From Paenibacillus bouchesdurhonensis (GTDB lineage Bacteria > Bacillota > Bacilli > Paenibacillales > Paenibacillaceae): DNA of 64,000 bases. Where the stretch lies: contig NZ_LT732548.1 in NCBI RefSeq assembly GCF_900155685.1, positions 894,134 through 958,133 on the forward strand. Direction: 5' to 3'. Numbering within the stretch: the first letter of the stretch is position 1; the number at the start of each line of letters is the position of its first letter. Positions 56,260 to 64,000 of this stretch are shown piece after piece. The notes beneath the pieces were generated by a model, which did not search any database, had not been told where the DNA came from, and saw only the letters and a list, made by a program, of their open reading frames with translations. The translations under genes and the position numbers were made by a program.

Positions 56260-56521
56260 CCCTCAGGAATAACGTATCAGGGTAGCATTGTGTCCATATA
56301 TAAAATGAATTTTAGAAAGGGTACAGTCCTTAAGTGTTGGGGGGCTGTACCTTTTTCGTTATACAAATAATTATGCCATTATGAGGAGAGCAAGAGCACC
56401 TCCACAATTATTCAACTCCCAGTTTGGTAGCGTTTGCTTTACGTGAGGCGATACTCCCAAGAATTGACGGAAAATAACCATTTAACAATTTATTTGCTTA
56501 CGGCAGTCTTTTTCGATTATA
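56260..56521 (+). other. Intergenic region after the SLH-GH16 gene
   Basis: Contains the terminator at 56318 and AT-rich sequence. No gene or other feature recognised. Confidence 0.5.
56318..56358 (+). terminator. Terminator after the SLH-GH16 gene
   Basis: Stem AGGGTACAG/CTGTACCTT followed by TTTCGTT. Confidence 0.8.
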
Positions 56522-56544
56522 ATACTGAATAATTGTTCAGTATT
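56521..56544. promoter_or_regulatory. TetR operator, perfect palindrome
   Basis: AATACTGAA-N6-TTCAGTATT: 9-bp arms, 21 bp before the tetR-like start. A related palindrome (TGAATGAACATTCA) precedes the MFS gene, so both are probably bound by the same repressor. Confidence 0.75.
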
Positions 56545-56564
56545 CTGAAGGCGGTGATTCAGGA

Positions 56565-57164
56565 ATGAATAAAAAGAAGCAGCAAAGCGAGCAGACGAAG
56601 AAGAAGATTGCCGAGGCATCCACGGCTTTGTTCATACAGAAGGGCTACAGGGCTACATCGATCGAAGATATCGTGAAGGCAGCCGGCTGCAGCGCAGGTA
56701 ATATTTATTATCATTTCAAGAATAAAGAGGGGTTATTTCTTTATTTGATTGATGAATGGAACCTGGAATGGGAAGAGACCTGGTTAGCCAAGGAGCCGCT
56801 CTACCCGACCACGATCGATAAATTGTACGGCATGGCTGAGCATTTAGCGCTCGATCAGTTGAATCATCCGCTGACGAGAGCCGCCGATGAGTTTTATAAT
56901 AACTCGGAGAAAGCGTCGGATGTGGAAGAGCGAATTCATGAAATCGTTAAGGGCTATCTCATTTTTAATCAGCAATTGCTCCAGAAAGGGATCGATAACG
57001 ACGAACTTAAAGCTACAAATGTAGTAGGACTTGCCATGATTCTGGATAGCCTTCTGCTGGGTCTAAGCCAGCATGCGCGAAATATGAACCGGGAGGAGAT
57101 GCTCGAGGCTTACCGATTGGCTATGGATGTGTTTTTGCATGGGATCGCCAAGGAATCCAGTTAG
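56565..57164 (+). CDS. TetR-family transcriptional regulator
   Basis: A 199-residue repressor. The HTH is at about residues 11-57 (KKIAEASTALFIQKGYRATS, then IEDIVKAAGCSAGNIYYHFK), a textbook TetR form. The C-terminal domain is helical, for ligand binding and dimerisation. A 24-bp operator lies directly upstream and a similar one in front of the downstream MFS gene, which suggests it represses itself and the pump. A terminator-like hairpin separates the two genes, so the MFS gene has its own promoter. ATG 56565 has GAAGGCGG upstream. Confidence 0.92.
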   Translation: MNKKKQQSEQTKKKIAEASTALFIQKGYRATSIEDIVKAAGCSAGNIYYHFKNKEGLFLYLIDEWNLEWEETWLAKEPLYPTTIDKLYGMAEHLALDQLNHPLTRAADEFYNNSEKASDVEERIHEIVKGYLIFNQQLLQKGIDNDELKATNVVGLAMILDSLLLGLSQHARNMNREEMLEAYRLAMDVFLHGIAKESS

Positions 57165-57218
57165 TTTTTTATAATCGGAAGAAAAATGGCTGCTAAACGC
57201 TAAATAGGGTCTGTTTGA

Positions 57219-57250
57219 ATAGAAATACGTCGCTAGACGTCTTTCTTTTT
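57219..57250 (+). terminator. Terminator after the tetR-like gene
   Basis: Stem GAAATACGTC/GACGTCTTTC with a short loop, then TTTTTC. Confidence 0.65.
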
Positions 57251-57259
57251 CTATCATTT

Positions 57260-57273
57260 TGAATGAACATTCA
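57260..57273. promoter_or_regulatory. Palindrome before the MFS gene
   Basis: TGAATG-AA-CATTCA, followed by GTAT; the half-site TTCAGTAT matches the operator at 56521-56544. Confidence 0.65.
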
Positions 57274-57306
57274 GTATGTTTGCATACAACTTTGGAGGAA
57301 TTCTGT

Positions 57307-58527
57307 ATGGGTTTATTGTTGAAAAATCGGGGTGCGGTTCTAATCCTGATGTTGAATATTTTTCTGGTTTTTATGGGGATTGGACTGATCATACCGATCA
57401 TGCCCAAGTTCATGAATAGTTTAGGCATAGGCGGGAGCACGATTGGCCTTCTGGTGGCAACCTTTTCGCTGACGCAGTTTCTATTTTCGCCGCTGGCCGG
57501 CCGGCTGGCTGATTCTTATGGAAGAAAGCGGATGATTGTCATCGGCATGATCGTATTTGCTTTTTCCGAAGTGCTATTCGGATTAGCGAGCGCCCCAGTG
57601 CTATTGTTTGTCTCAAGGATGCTCGGAGGCGTTAGCGCCGCGATGATCATGCCGGCCGTTATGGCTTATGTCGCGGACATTACGACGCAGGATGAACGTG
57701 CTGCGGGGATGGGCTATATTAACGCGGCCATTACAACAGGCTTTATCATCGGGCCTGGCATCGGAGGATATATTGCTGAAATCGGCATCCGTGTTCCCTT
57801 CTATGCTGCAGGTGTTGCGGGACTTATAGCGGGCTGTATTTCTATGTTTGTTCTTCGGGAGTCTCTTTCTGCCAAAAGAACAACATCGGACTCATCCGCG
57901 TCAAAGGACAACGGAGGCAGTCTTCTATCTCAATTGATTCATTCCTATCGCGAGCCCTTTTTCCTAAGCTTGATCATCGTATTTGTTATGTCTTTCGGAC
58001 TAGCCAATTTTGAAACGGTCTTTGGACTGTTTGTCGATCATAAATTCGGATTTGAGCCAGGAGATATTGCCTTTATCATTACCTTTGGCTCGATCGCTGG
58101 CGCTGTGGTTCAAGCTACGGCCTTTAGCTGGATTTTAAATCGCTTTGGCGAGAAAAATGTCATCTCGGTTTGCCTTCTCTTTGCTGGCATTTTCATTCTT
58201 ATGACGCTCTTTGTACACAAGTTTTGGATGATTTTTGCCGTTACCTTTGTCGTCTTTCTGGCAATTGATATTTTGCGTCCGGCGATCGGTACCCAAATGT
58301 CGAAGCTAGCCGCAGACCGGCAAGGCTACGTTGCAGGCCTTAATTCGGCCTATACCAGTCTCGGCAATATTGCCGGGCCGATCCTGGCCGGATATTTGTT
58401 CGATATAGATATCAACTATCCGTATACTCTCGCATGTATAGTTCTATTAATCTGTTTCGGCTTATCCTTGAGAGTCGGTAAGCGAATGAAGGTGCCGTCT
58501 CCTGATCATCGTTCAAGCGCTAATTAA
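57307..58527 (+). CDS. MFS drug efflux transporter
   Basis: Proton-driven exporter of the major facilitator superfamily, 406 residues, about twelve membrane segments. The motif between segments 2 and 3 is PLAGRLADSYGRKRMIVIGM, and the motif-C-like glycine-rich stretch ITTGFIIGPGIGGYIAEIG (about 155-173) is typical of antiporters of the TetA/Bmr type. ATG 57307 is preceded by TGGAGGA at 8 nt; the longer frame from 57259 covers the operator and is rejected. Controlled by the TetR protein just upstream, judging from the shared palindrome. The substrate is unknown. Confidence 0.9.
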   Translation: MGLLLKNRGAVLILMLNIFLVFMGIGLIIPIMPKFMNSLGIGGSTIGLLVATFSLTQFLFSPLAGRLADSYGRKRMIVIGMIVFAFSEVLFGLASAPVLLFVSRMLGGVSAAMIMPAVMAYVADITTQDERAAGMGYINAAITTGFIIGPGIGGYIAEIGIRVPFYAAGVAGLIAGCISMFVLRESLSAKRTTSDSSASKDNGGSLLSQLIHSYREPFFLSLIIVFVMSFGLANFETVFGLFVDHKFGFEPGDIAFIITFGSIAGAVVQATAFSWILNRFGEKNVISVCLLFAGIFILMTLFVHKFWMIFAVTFVVFLAIDILRPAIGTQMSKLAADRQGYVAGLNSAYTSLGNIAGPILAGYLFDIDINYPYTLACIVLLICFGLSLRVGKRMKVPSPDHRSSAN

Positions 58528-58562
58528 TATACACAAAAGCATCTAGATAAGTTACTAGATTC

Positions 58563-58613
58563 AATGCTCCCCACATGGCAATGGCCAACCTTATGGGGAG
58601 CATTATATTTTTC
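58563..58613 (+). terminator. Terminator after the MFS gene
   Basis: Perfect 11-bp stem AATGCTCCCCA/TGGGGAGCATT followed by ATATTTTT. Confidence 0.85.
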
Positions 58614-58703
58614 AGTAAAAGTTAAGCAGCTATCCTCATGCAACGGAGCAGTAACTAGGTCATTACTTCACCAGGATTCACCTTTTTTGAGACAAGGCAC
58701 ATG

Positions 58704-58727
58704 TTGTTACGTATGTATATATAACAA
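58704..58727. promoter_or_regulatory. Inverted repeat before ydbS-like gene
   Basis: TTGTTA-N12-TAACAA overlapping a TATATAAC -10-like stretch; TTGAGA near 58687 could be the -35. Possible regulated promoter. Confidence 0.4.
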
Positions 58728-58753
58728 TAATTAGAACTATAGGTGGTGATTTG

Positions 58754-59248
58754 ATGCAGTCTCCAATGAGTCTTCCGCAACAACGCTTATCCAAGGATGC
58801 AGTCAAGGTATGGATCATAAGCGAATTAATTACGAATATCATTGGATTTATGATTTTGGCGATATTGCTTTATCTCGATTATCGTTATTCATGGAAAGCG
58901 TGGATCGGTTGGATTCTGATTGGATTCACTGTATTTTCGGTGTTGAGCACCATATGGTCGGTTATAAATCCGTTTTTACTGTACAAAAATTGGCGTTATG
59001 ACGTGAGTGAAGAGTTTTTGCAATTGAAATCAGGCGTATGGGTGGAGAAGCATCAGCTCGTGCCGATGACCAAAATTCAATCGGTTGCAACTAAGCAGGG
59101 GCCCTTGCTAAGAAGATATGGACTATGCTCGCTTTCCATCGAGACCATGGGTTCATCCCATGCGATCCCTGCTTTACCCAAAGAGGTAGCTAGCGAATTA
59201 AGGAATCAAATTGCTCATTATGCAAAAATTAAGGAAGTGGAGTCATGA
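58754..59248 (+). CDS. Membrane protein with bacterial PH domain (YdbS-like)
   Basis: A 164-residue membrane protein. Two membrane segments (about 20-42 and 48-70) are followed by a bPH_2 domain (YDVSEEFLQLKSGVWVEKHQ, then LVPMTKIQSVATKQGPLLRR, about 78-160). B. subtilis YdbS and YdbT form a neighbouring pair linked to antimicrobial-peptide resistance; this gene and the next show the same pairing and order. ATG 58754 has AGGTGGTG upstream. The stop overlaps the next start (ATGA). Confidence 0.88.
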   Translation: MQSPMSLPQQRLSKDAVKVWIISELITNIIGFMILAILLYLDYRYSWKAWIGWILIGFTVFSVLSTIWSVINPFLLYKNWRYDVSEEFLQLKSGVWVEKHQLVPMTKIQSVATKQGPLLRRYGLCSLSIETMGSSHAIPALPKEVASELRNQIAHYAKIKEVES

Positions 59249-60774
59249 TGAAGACAAGACGTTACCGTTACCATCCACTGACGATCCTTCTTCAATTGGG
59301 GAGATTAGCCAAAAACGCCATCTTCTTTGTTATTTATTTGTTCGTGATTAGGGTAGGCTCGGAATCATCCTTCATTGTATATGGTAGGTACATTTTTGTT
59401 TTAGCCGTCGGATTTTCAATTTGCTCCATTATATTTAAATGGCTTACGAGTACATATGAACTGGATGATCGTTCCTTCCATCTTTACAAGGGGAATTTCA
59501 ACAAATCGGAGCGAACTATTCCTTTTTCGAAAATTCAAAATATCAATCGCCATACTTCCTTATTTCATCGGTTGTTTAAAATGACTTCGGTTAGTTTTGA
59601 AACGGGAATGACGGGAGAGGACGCTGCGGTTAAATTTGAGGTCATTTCTCAAGCCGAAGCGGATCGAATAGAAGCGCATGTGGCAAAAACGAATGGATCT
59701 GACGAATCTGAAGAATGGGCTGCTGTTCCACCTATGCATGGAGTGATTGAAGCGACTTCTTCAGTGGATTCAGAGAATACGACTCTAGAGCGCATGATTC
59801 ACTTTACACCGACAAAAAAGGACATTATAAAGGCATCCTTTACATCCCTAAGCTTTTTATTGTTCATCCCAGTAATTATTTCGTTTTATAATAAAATTAA
59901 TGATATTTTTAATGTGGGAGAAAAAGCTGGAGGGATTCTGCAAAGTATACTAAGCTCTGGATGGCTGATCATTACCATCGTCATTGCATTCTTCATTGTT
60001 TCTACTATTTTTGGAATCGTGAGAACGTTCTTTAAATATGGTAAATATGAGATCTCGTCAGATCATGAACGTATTTATATTACACAGGGCATAGTGGATG
60101 AAACGTCCTTTTCCATCTCCAAAGACAGAATCCAGGCTATAGAAATCGAGCAGTCTATGATGAAAAGATGGCTCGGGCTTGCCGAAGTGAAATTGATTAG
60201 TGCGGGCAGTTTGGAATCCAATAAAAATAGGCATGAAATCAATTCTCTTTATCCTTTCCTGCCTATTCAGCGCGCCTATGATATGGTATCCGAGATTTTA
60301 CCATCTTATCAAGTCACACAAGGGATGACTCGACTTCCCCCAAAAGCGTTATGGCTGCGTGTACTTCGGCCGAGCTGGTTCTGGATGACCGTGACGGCAG
60401 GCTTATTTTATTTCAAGCCGATGATCTTTCAAATGAAGGAAGCTTGGTGGGTGGTCGCAGCTATTTTACTCATGATCGTCCTTGTGACGAGATGGCTGGA
60501 TTTTTTGAATACCCGCTACACCTTGCATGATCGCTTTATACAAATTAAAACGGGAAGTTTAACTACGACTCTATTCATATCCAAGCGGGATAAGATTATC
60601 GAGGTGAAAGTAACTCAGAGTAAACTTCAAAAGCTGTTGGGACTCGCGTCAATTGGAACCATTAACCGGGCCAAGCCCGTACATCACACAGGGATAAAAG
60701 ACGTGCCTTCGGGATTAGCTGAGTCATTTTATAAGTGGTATATCGGACGTAGTACGGAAATCACCGTGAAATAA
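59245..60774 (+). CDS. Membrane protein with repeated bacterial PH domains (YdbT-like)
   Basis: A 509-residue membrane protein with three pairs of membrane segments, each followed by a bPH_2 domain. The domains are at about 70-150 (TYELDDRSFHLYKGNFNKSE), about 270-350 (YEISSDHERIYITQGIVDET) and about 425-500 (YTLHDRFIQIKTGSLTTTLF). It overlaps the ydbS-like gene by 4 bp and is translated from ATG 59245 or the immediately following ATG. Family evidence points to a role in the cell envelope. A strong terminator follows. Confidence 0.88.
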   Translation: MMKTRRYRYHPLTILLQLGRLAKNAIFFVIYLFVIRVGSESSFIVYGRYIFVLAVGFSICSIIFKWLTSTYELDDRSFHLYKGNFNKSERTIPFSKIQNINRHTSLFHRLFKMTSVSFETGMTGEDAAVKFEVISQAEADRIEAHVAKTNGSDESEEWAAVPPMHGVIEATSSVDSENTTLERMIHFTPTKKDIIKASFTSLSFLLFIPVIISFYNKINDIFNVGEKAGGILQSILSSGWLIITIVIAFFIVSTIFGIVRTFFKYGKYEISSDHERIYITQGIVDETSFSISKDRIQAIEIEQSMMKRWLGLAEVKLISAGSLESNKNRHEINSLYPFLPIQRAYDMVSEILPSYQVTQGMTRLPPKALWLRVLRPSWFWMTVTAGLFYFKPMIFQMKEAWWVVAAILLMIVLVTRWLDFLNTRYTLHDRFIQIKTGSLTTTLFISKRDKIIEVKVTQSKLQKLLGLASIGTINRAKPVHHTGIKDVPSGLAESFYKWYIGRSTEITVK

Positions 60775-60805
60775 AATCATATGAGGGATCATATGAATAA
60801 TTAAA

Positions 60806-60854
60806 CAAAAAAGGAAGGCAGAGGTGCATGGAGCGCTTCTGCCTTCCTTTTTAC
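60806..60854 (+). terminator. Terminator after the YdbS/YdbT pair
   Basis: Perfect 15-bp stem AAAAAGGAAGGCAGA/TCTGCCTTCCTTTTT. It can work in both directions, also ending the convergent regulator gene at 60903. Confidence 0.9.
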
Positions 60855-60902
60855 GTAGCATAAATGAGTAGAAAATTACATGTGTTCAATGGGTAAGAAT
60901 AA

Positions 60903-61211
60903 TTAAAGTTCGAGCCATCGTTGTGACCAATTTTCTATATCTCTCATAATCGGTTCAAAGGCAATGCCTTTGTCCGTTAGGGAGTATTCGATCCGGACAG
61001 GGGTTTCTGGGTAAATGCTCCTAGTGACAATACCCTCAGTCTCCAAATCCTTCAGGCGTTCTGAAAGAACTTTGCCGCTGACACCAATGGATGATTCAAG
61101 TTGACAAAATCTCTGAGGGCCAGAAAGGAGCTGGTAAATAATGAGTCCTGTCCATCGTTGGCTTAATAGACTCATTGCTTTTTCAAATCTGGTGCAAATC
61201 GAAGTATCCAA
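60903..61211 (-). CDS. HxlR (DUF24)-family redox-type repressor, CatR/YodB-like
   Basis: A 102-residue winged-helix repressor: helix and wing pattern RWTGLIIYQLLSGPQRFCQL, VLSERLKDLETEGIVTRSIY, and PETPVRIEYSLTDKG. It closely resembles B. subtilis YodB and CatR, which sense quinones through a Cys near residue 6. Starting at TTG 61211 (GGAGG 8 nt upstream) the protein reads MDTSIC, putting Cys at position 6. A second TTG at 61217 is only 2 nt from the RBS. It is divergent from a DoxX-dioxygenase operon, just as CatR controls catDE. Confidence 0.88.
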   Translation of the reverse strand: MDTSICTRFEKAMSLLSQRWTGLIIYQLLSGPQRFCQLESSIGVSGKVLSERLKDLETEGIVTRSIYPETPVRIEYSLTDKGIAFEPIMRDIENWSQRWLEL

Positions 61212-61254
61212 TGGCAATCCCTCCTAACTAATACTAATATACCACATTAAAAAG

Positions 61255-61267
61255 GTAACTTCATTAC
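61255..61267. promoter_or_regulatory. Inverted repeat, second possible regulator site
   Basis: GTAA-N5-TTAC between the divergent genes, similar in half-site to the palindrome at 61314-61330. Confidence 0.4.
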
Positions 61268-61285
61268 ATTTTAATAAATGCTTAC

Positions 61286-61330
61286 TTGACACAATCAGGT
61301 AGTATAAATATAATTACTTACATAAAGTAA
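61286..61330 (+). promoter_or_regulatory. Promoter and overlapping operator of the catD/catE-like operon
   Basis: TTGACA at 61286-61291 and TATAAT at 61309-61314 with an ideal 17-bp spacer. A palindrome TTACTT-N5-AAGTAA (61314-61330) starts at the last base of the -10 and covers the start site. That position fits repression by the HxlR-type protein. Confidence 0.85.
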
Positions 61331-61419
61331 CCACAGGAAATTTAATTGAGACTTGGCTGGCAGTCAGTCGGTAAGATACAGTATTTTCAAAAACAAAAAA
61401 TAAAAGGAGAATTTAGGTA

Positions 61420-61827
61420 ATGCATATTATTAATCAGTTGGGATTAACATTGTTGAGAGTGTTTTTAGGCTATACATTCTTTATTCATGGGCTAGTCAAG
61501 TTTCAAGGTGGTATTGAGAATACGGTTGGTTTCTTTGAAAGTTTGGGTCTTCCGGGTTTTTTCGCTTATGCTGTAGCACTCATTGAATTAGTCGGCGGAG
61601 CTTTGATGATACTAGGGTTAGGGACAAGAGTTGCAGCTCTGTTGTTCGCACTAATTATGGTGGGGGCTATCTCTACAGCGAAGCTTGGACTCGGATTTCT
61701 TGGAGATGGGCAAATGGCTGGTTATGAGCTCGATTTGGCACTATTGGTGATTTCTATCTATCTTGCCTTGCACAAGACAACATATTTGGCCTTAGGTAAT
61801 TTATTTTTTCGTACAAAGGAAGCTTAA
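61420..61827 (+). CDS. DoxX-family membrane protein (CatD/MhqP-like)
   Basis: A 135-residue membrane protein with four segments (LGLTLLRVFLGYTFFIHGLV; GFFAYAVALIELVGGALMIL; VAALLFALIMVGAISTAKLG; ELDLALLVISIYLALHK). In B. subtilis DoxX proteins are co-encoded with dioxygenases of the quinone stress response. Here it is the first gene of an operon behind a repressible promoter. RBS AAAAGGAG precedes ATG 61420. The precise activity is not known from sequence. Confidence 0.9.
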   Translation: MHIINQLGLTLLRVFLGYTFFIHGLVKFQGGIENTVGFFESLGLPGFFAYAVALIELVGGALMILGLGTRVAALLFALIMVGAISTAKLGLGFLGDGQMAGYELDLALLVISIYLALHKTTYLALGNLFFRTKEA

Positions 61828-61843
61828 TAAGGAGGGGATAAGT

Positions 61844-62692
61844 ATGAAGTTTCATCGTGGTTCTATTCCCTACGTGGGTCAGGTTAATCTGAAGGTGGAG
61901 AATCTGGAACGCTCGTTGGCATTTTACAAGGAGGTCATTGGCTTTAAAGTGCTTAGTCAAACGGAAAGAGCGGCCCAATTGACTGCGGATGGAAGAACGG
62001 TTCTTCTATCCATTGAACAGCCAGACGATGTCATTCCCCATCAAGGGCGGACAACGGGGCTGTACCATTTTGCACTATTGCTGCCTACTCGTACCGATCT
62101 GGCGCATATTGTTCAACACTTTAGCCGCTTACAGATAGAGTTGGGGGCATCCGATCACCTAGTTAGCGAAGCCCTTTACCTCTCCGATCCAGACGGCAAT
62201 GGGATTGAAATTTATAGGGATCGTGCTCCATCAGAATGGAACTGGAATAACGATCAAGTAGAAATGACGGTGGATCCATTAAACTTCCAAGATCTTCTGC
62301 ATGGTGTTGAGCCCCAAGCGTGGCAAGCATTGCCCGCTGATACGGTCATGGGACACATTCACTTGCATGTAGCTGAATTAAGCAAGACAGAGGAATTCTA
62401 TGTCCATGGACTTGGCTTTGATGTGGTGAACCGTTATGGTGCGCAAGCTTTGTTTATTTCTACTGGGAAGTATCATCATCATATTGGATTAAATACCTGG
62501 AATGGTGTGGGAGCGCCAAAGCCTCACGACAATAGTGTAGGGCTTAAATCCTTCACGATCATTTATCCAAGCGAAGCTGCCCGGGAGCAGGCAGCGTTAA
62601 ATTTGAAAAATATCGGAGCGTCCGTGGTTGAAGACAACGGCGCGTTAGCTACTGAGGATCCGTCTGGAAATCATATTCTCTTGCTGGCTTGA
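61844..62692 (+). CDS. VOC-family dioxygenase (CatE-like)
   Basis: A 282-residue protein with two vicinal-oxygen-chelate halves (about 8-125 and 165-282). It carries the expected metal ligands: His in GLYHFALL (about 70), His in MGHIHLHVAEL (about 170), and Glu in NGIEIYRDR (about 122). This is the layout of extradiol ring-cleaving dioxygenases such as CatE, which opens catechols. It lies 16 bp after the DoxX gene with an AGGAGG RBS, so the two are co-transcribed. Probable role: removal of catechols or quinones. Confidence 0.88.
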   Translation: MKFHRGSIPYVGQVNLKVENLERSLAFYKEVIGFKVLSQTERAAQLTADGRTVLLSIEQPDDVIPHQGRTTGLYHFALLLPTRTDLAHIVQHFSRLQIELGASDHLVSEALYLSDPDGNGIEIYRDRAPSEWNWNNDQVEMTVDPLNFQDLLHGVEPQAWQALPADTVMGHIHLHVAELSKTEEFYVHGLGFDVVNRYGAQALFISTGKYHHHIGLNTWNGVGAPKPHDNSVGLKSFTIIYPSEAAREQAALNLKNIGASVVEDNGALATEDPSGNHILLLA

Positions 62693-62759
62693 CTCGGCGA
62701 AGGAAACGGTCATTCGGAAAGAGTCAGGTAGGTAAGTTTATATATAGGTGGTGTAATCA

Positions 62760-63353
62760 ATGGGTTTTTGGGACAAATTATTTGGAAAACCAACGAAGGA
62801 GGAAAATGTCATGACAAAATTAAACATTGGTATTATTCTAGGGAGCACACGGCAAGGTCGAGTAAGTCCACAGGTTGGTGAATGGGTGAAAGGAATCGCA
62901 GACAAACGCGGAGATGCGAATTATGAGATTGTAGATATTGCCGATTTCAAATTACCGTTCCTGGGTACGACGGATGGCACTGAGCCAGGAATCGGGGAAT
63001 GGAACCAGAAGCTCGCTAGTCTGGATGGATTCGTCTTTATTGTTCAGGAGTATAACCACAGCATTACCGGGGCATTGAAAAACGCTTTGGATTTCGCGCG
63101 GGAAGCCTGGAATGACAAGGCCGCAGGCATTGTCAGCTATGGTTCCACAGGCGGAGCACGTGCAGCAGAACATTTGCGCGGAATTTGCGGCGAGTTGAAG
63201 ATTGCCGATGTCCGTACGCATCCAACTTTGTCATTGTTTACAGATTTCGAGAATGGATCGGTCTTTAAACCGCAGGATCTGCATCTGAACAACGTCAATA
63301 CGATGTTGGATGAGGTTATGGCTTGGAGCGGTGCCTTGAAAACTTTGAGATAA
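62760..63353 (+). CDS. NADPH-dependent FMN reductase / azoreductase-type flavoprotein
   Basis: Flavodoxin-fold reductase, 197 residues from ATG 62760. The FMN phosphate loop is LGSTRQGRVSPQVGEW (about 26-41). The segments VQEYNHSITGALKNALDF (about 95-112) and YGSTGGARAAEHL follow. Two starts are plausible: 62760 (AGGTGGTG at 7 nt) gives an unusual MGFWDKLFGKPTKEE extension, while ATG 62811 (GGAGG) gives a standard N-terminus MTKLNIGIILGS. As the last gene of the DoxX/dioxygenase operon it probably reduces quinones or azo compounds. Confidence 0.88.
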   Translation: MGFWDKLFGKPTKEENVMTKLNIGIILGSTRQGRVSPQVGEWVKGIADKRGDANYEIVDIADFKLPFLGTTDGTEPGIGEWNQKLASLDGFVFIVQEYNHSITGALKNALDFAREAWNDKAAGIVSYGSTGGARAAEHLRGICGELKIADVRTHPTLSLFTDFENGSVFKPQDLHLNNVNTMLDEVMAWSGALKTLR

Positions 63354-63382
63354 TCTATATGCGATAAGTCTTACCTTCACAA

Positions 63383-63453
63383 GAACGTCGAACTTTCCCT
63401 TGAGTGGTGATTCTCTATAGGATCATCGTTCAAGGAAAAGACGGCGTTTTTTT
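63383..63453 (+). terminator. Terminator after the reductase gene
   Basis: Imperfect stem AACGTCG...CCCTTGA/TCAAGG...GACGGCGTT followed by TTTTTTG. Confidence 0.65.
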
Positions 63454-63781
63454 GTTACGCTGCTATGTATTGTGTCGCAACTGTTGGGATAGTGCTCTGC
63501 AAGGGTTAACTTCATCTACTTCCCCCGTTTGATGCGAATCATCATCGACGGATTATGATGATTACACCAGTCGGGCCGACCATGGATAGAGTCTTGTAGA
63601 GCAGACGAACCTTCGACCTTCACGACTCTCCCCTCTTAATCGGCTGCTGGAGAGCTCTTCCTTCGTATATTTATAACATTGGCCCATAGGTATATGTAGA
63701 TACTGAATGAAGTCCCTCTCGGGTATGCGGGTCGAGAAATACGACAAAATCCGTTGAGGTGCTGCGGAATTTCGCACGGCT

Positions 63782-63809
63782 GACGATTGTAATTAATCGT
63801 CCTTTTTTA
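63782..63809 (+). terminator. Terminator
   Basis: Stem GACGATT/AATCGTC, loop GTAATT, then CTTTTTTAT. It implies a transcript on the + strand ending here, possibly a small RNA from 63460-63780. Confidence 0.7.
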
Positions 63810-63925
63810 TCGATAGTGTTCATCGGATGATTTTTTATTTGGAACTGCTTGATTTATAATATTCAAATAAAGGTAAAGACTAGGTATATGGAAGAACATC
63901 ATGCTAAACACAACGGGGGTATACA

Positions 63926-64000
63926 ATGACATACAGAAAAGTCAGCTTTGGACGCGGGTTTAAAACGACCACACTTCTTCTTGTCATTAGCACTAGTATT
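63926..64000 (+). CDS. Start of an exported protein gene, cut by the window end
   Basis: ATG 63926 preceded by CGGGGGT. The first 25 codons read MTYRKVSFGRGFKTTTLLLV then ISTSI, a basic start plus hydrophobic stretch typical of a signal peptide or membrane anchor. Nothing more can be said. Confidence 0.6.
   Translation, partial: MTYRKVSFGRGFKTTTLLLVISTSI

Larger units (their letters stand above)
63354..63925. other. Intergenic region at the window end
   Basis: Contains a terminator (63383-63453), a 9-bp hairpin AATCATCAT/ATGATGATT (63537-63563) and a further terminator (63782-63809). A minus-strand frame of 71 codons (63562-63777) has no recognised similarity and no clear RBS; it could be a small gene or part of a structured RNA. 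Confidence 0.45.

Noticed and set aside
63562-63777. Group II intron or transposon fragment
   Set aside because: I considered this because of the isolated frame and hairpin, but no domain V, reverse transcriptase or transposase signature is visible.

Overview
The window looks like a chromosomal piece of a Paenibacillus-type Bacillota. The evidence is a sigW-rsiW-cdaA-cdaR-glmM-glmS block with a glmS ribozyme, a large rRNA-tRNA operon end, YesM/YesN-type two-component regulation of sugar ABC transporters, and two surface proteins anchored by SLH domains. No species name is claimed.

Layout. 1-2711: 3' part of 23S rRNA, 5S rRNA, eleven tRNA genes and a terminator. 2853-5489: an exporter-type ABC pair and a TetR regulator on the minus strand, with palindromic operator candidates. 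5883-16813: housekeeping block with PEP carboxylase, SigW/RsiW, the c-di-AMP synthase CdaA with CdaR, GlmM, and GlmS behind a glmS ribozyme. This ribozyme carries about 160 nt of extra sequence in its P1 region. A near-perfect SigW promoter lies between sigW and rsiW.

16814-27858: an accessory island. It holds jetA, jetB and jetC of a type II Wadjet-like SMC system (TIGR02677/TIGR02678/TIGR02680-like), but no jetD nuclease gene. Where jetD is expected there is a nine-codon stub, then an AT-rich gene for a 707-residue protein with a Ser/Thr-type kinase domain. Related repeats and hairpins lie on both sides. This is the strongest candidate here for an unusual or undescribed system. 27859-30930 encodes an LRR/Big2/SLH surface protein. 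31077-35091 is a decaying region: a frameshifted acylase, an XRE regulator, a DOT1-like methyltransferase, a relic duplicate of the XRE gene with its promoter, and a GH31 tail.

35387-56259: a beta-glucan utilisation region. It has a secreted GH16 lichenase, a chemoreceptor, a YesM/YesN pair, a sugar-binding lipoprotein with two permeases, a GH94-type phosphorylase, a deleted GH16 copy, an orphan binding protein and a 1559-residue SLH-anchored GH16 enzyme with several carbohydrate-binding modules. The likely scheme is extracellular cleavage of beta-1,3/1,4-glucan, ABC import of oligosaccharides and phosphorolysis inside the cell.

56522-63353: a TetR/MFS efflux pair with matching operators, a YdbS/YdbT membrane pair, and a CatR/CatD/CatE-like quinone detoxification operon with an NADPH-FMN reductase. 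Its promoter has ideal -35 and -10 boxes and an overlapping palindrome. The window ends in the first 25 codons of a further gene. No insertion sequence or CRISPR array was seen.
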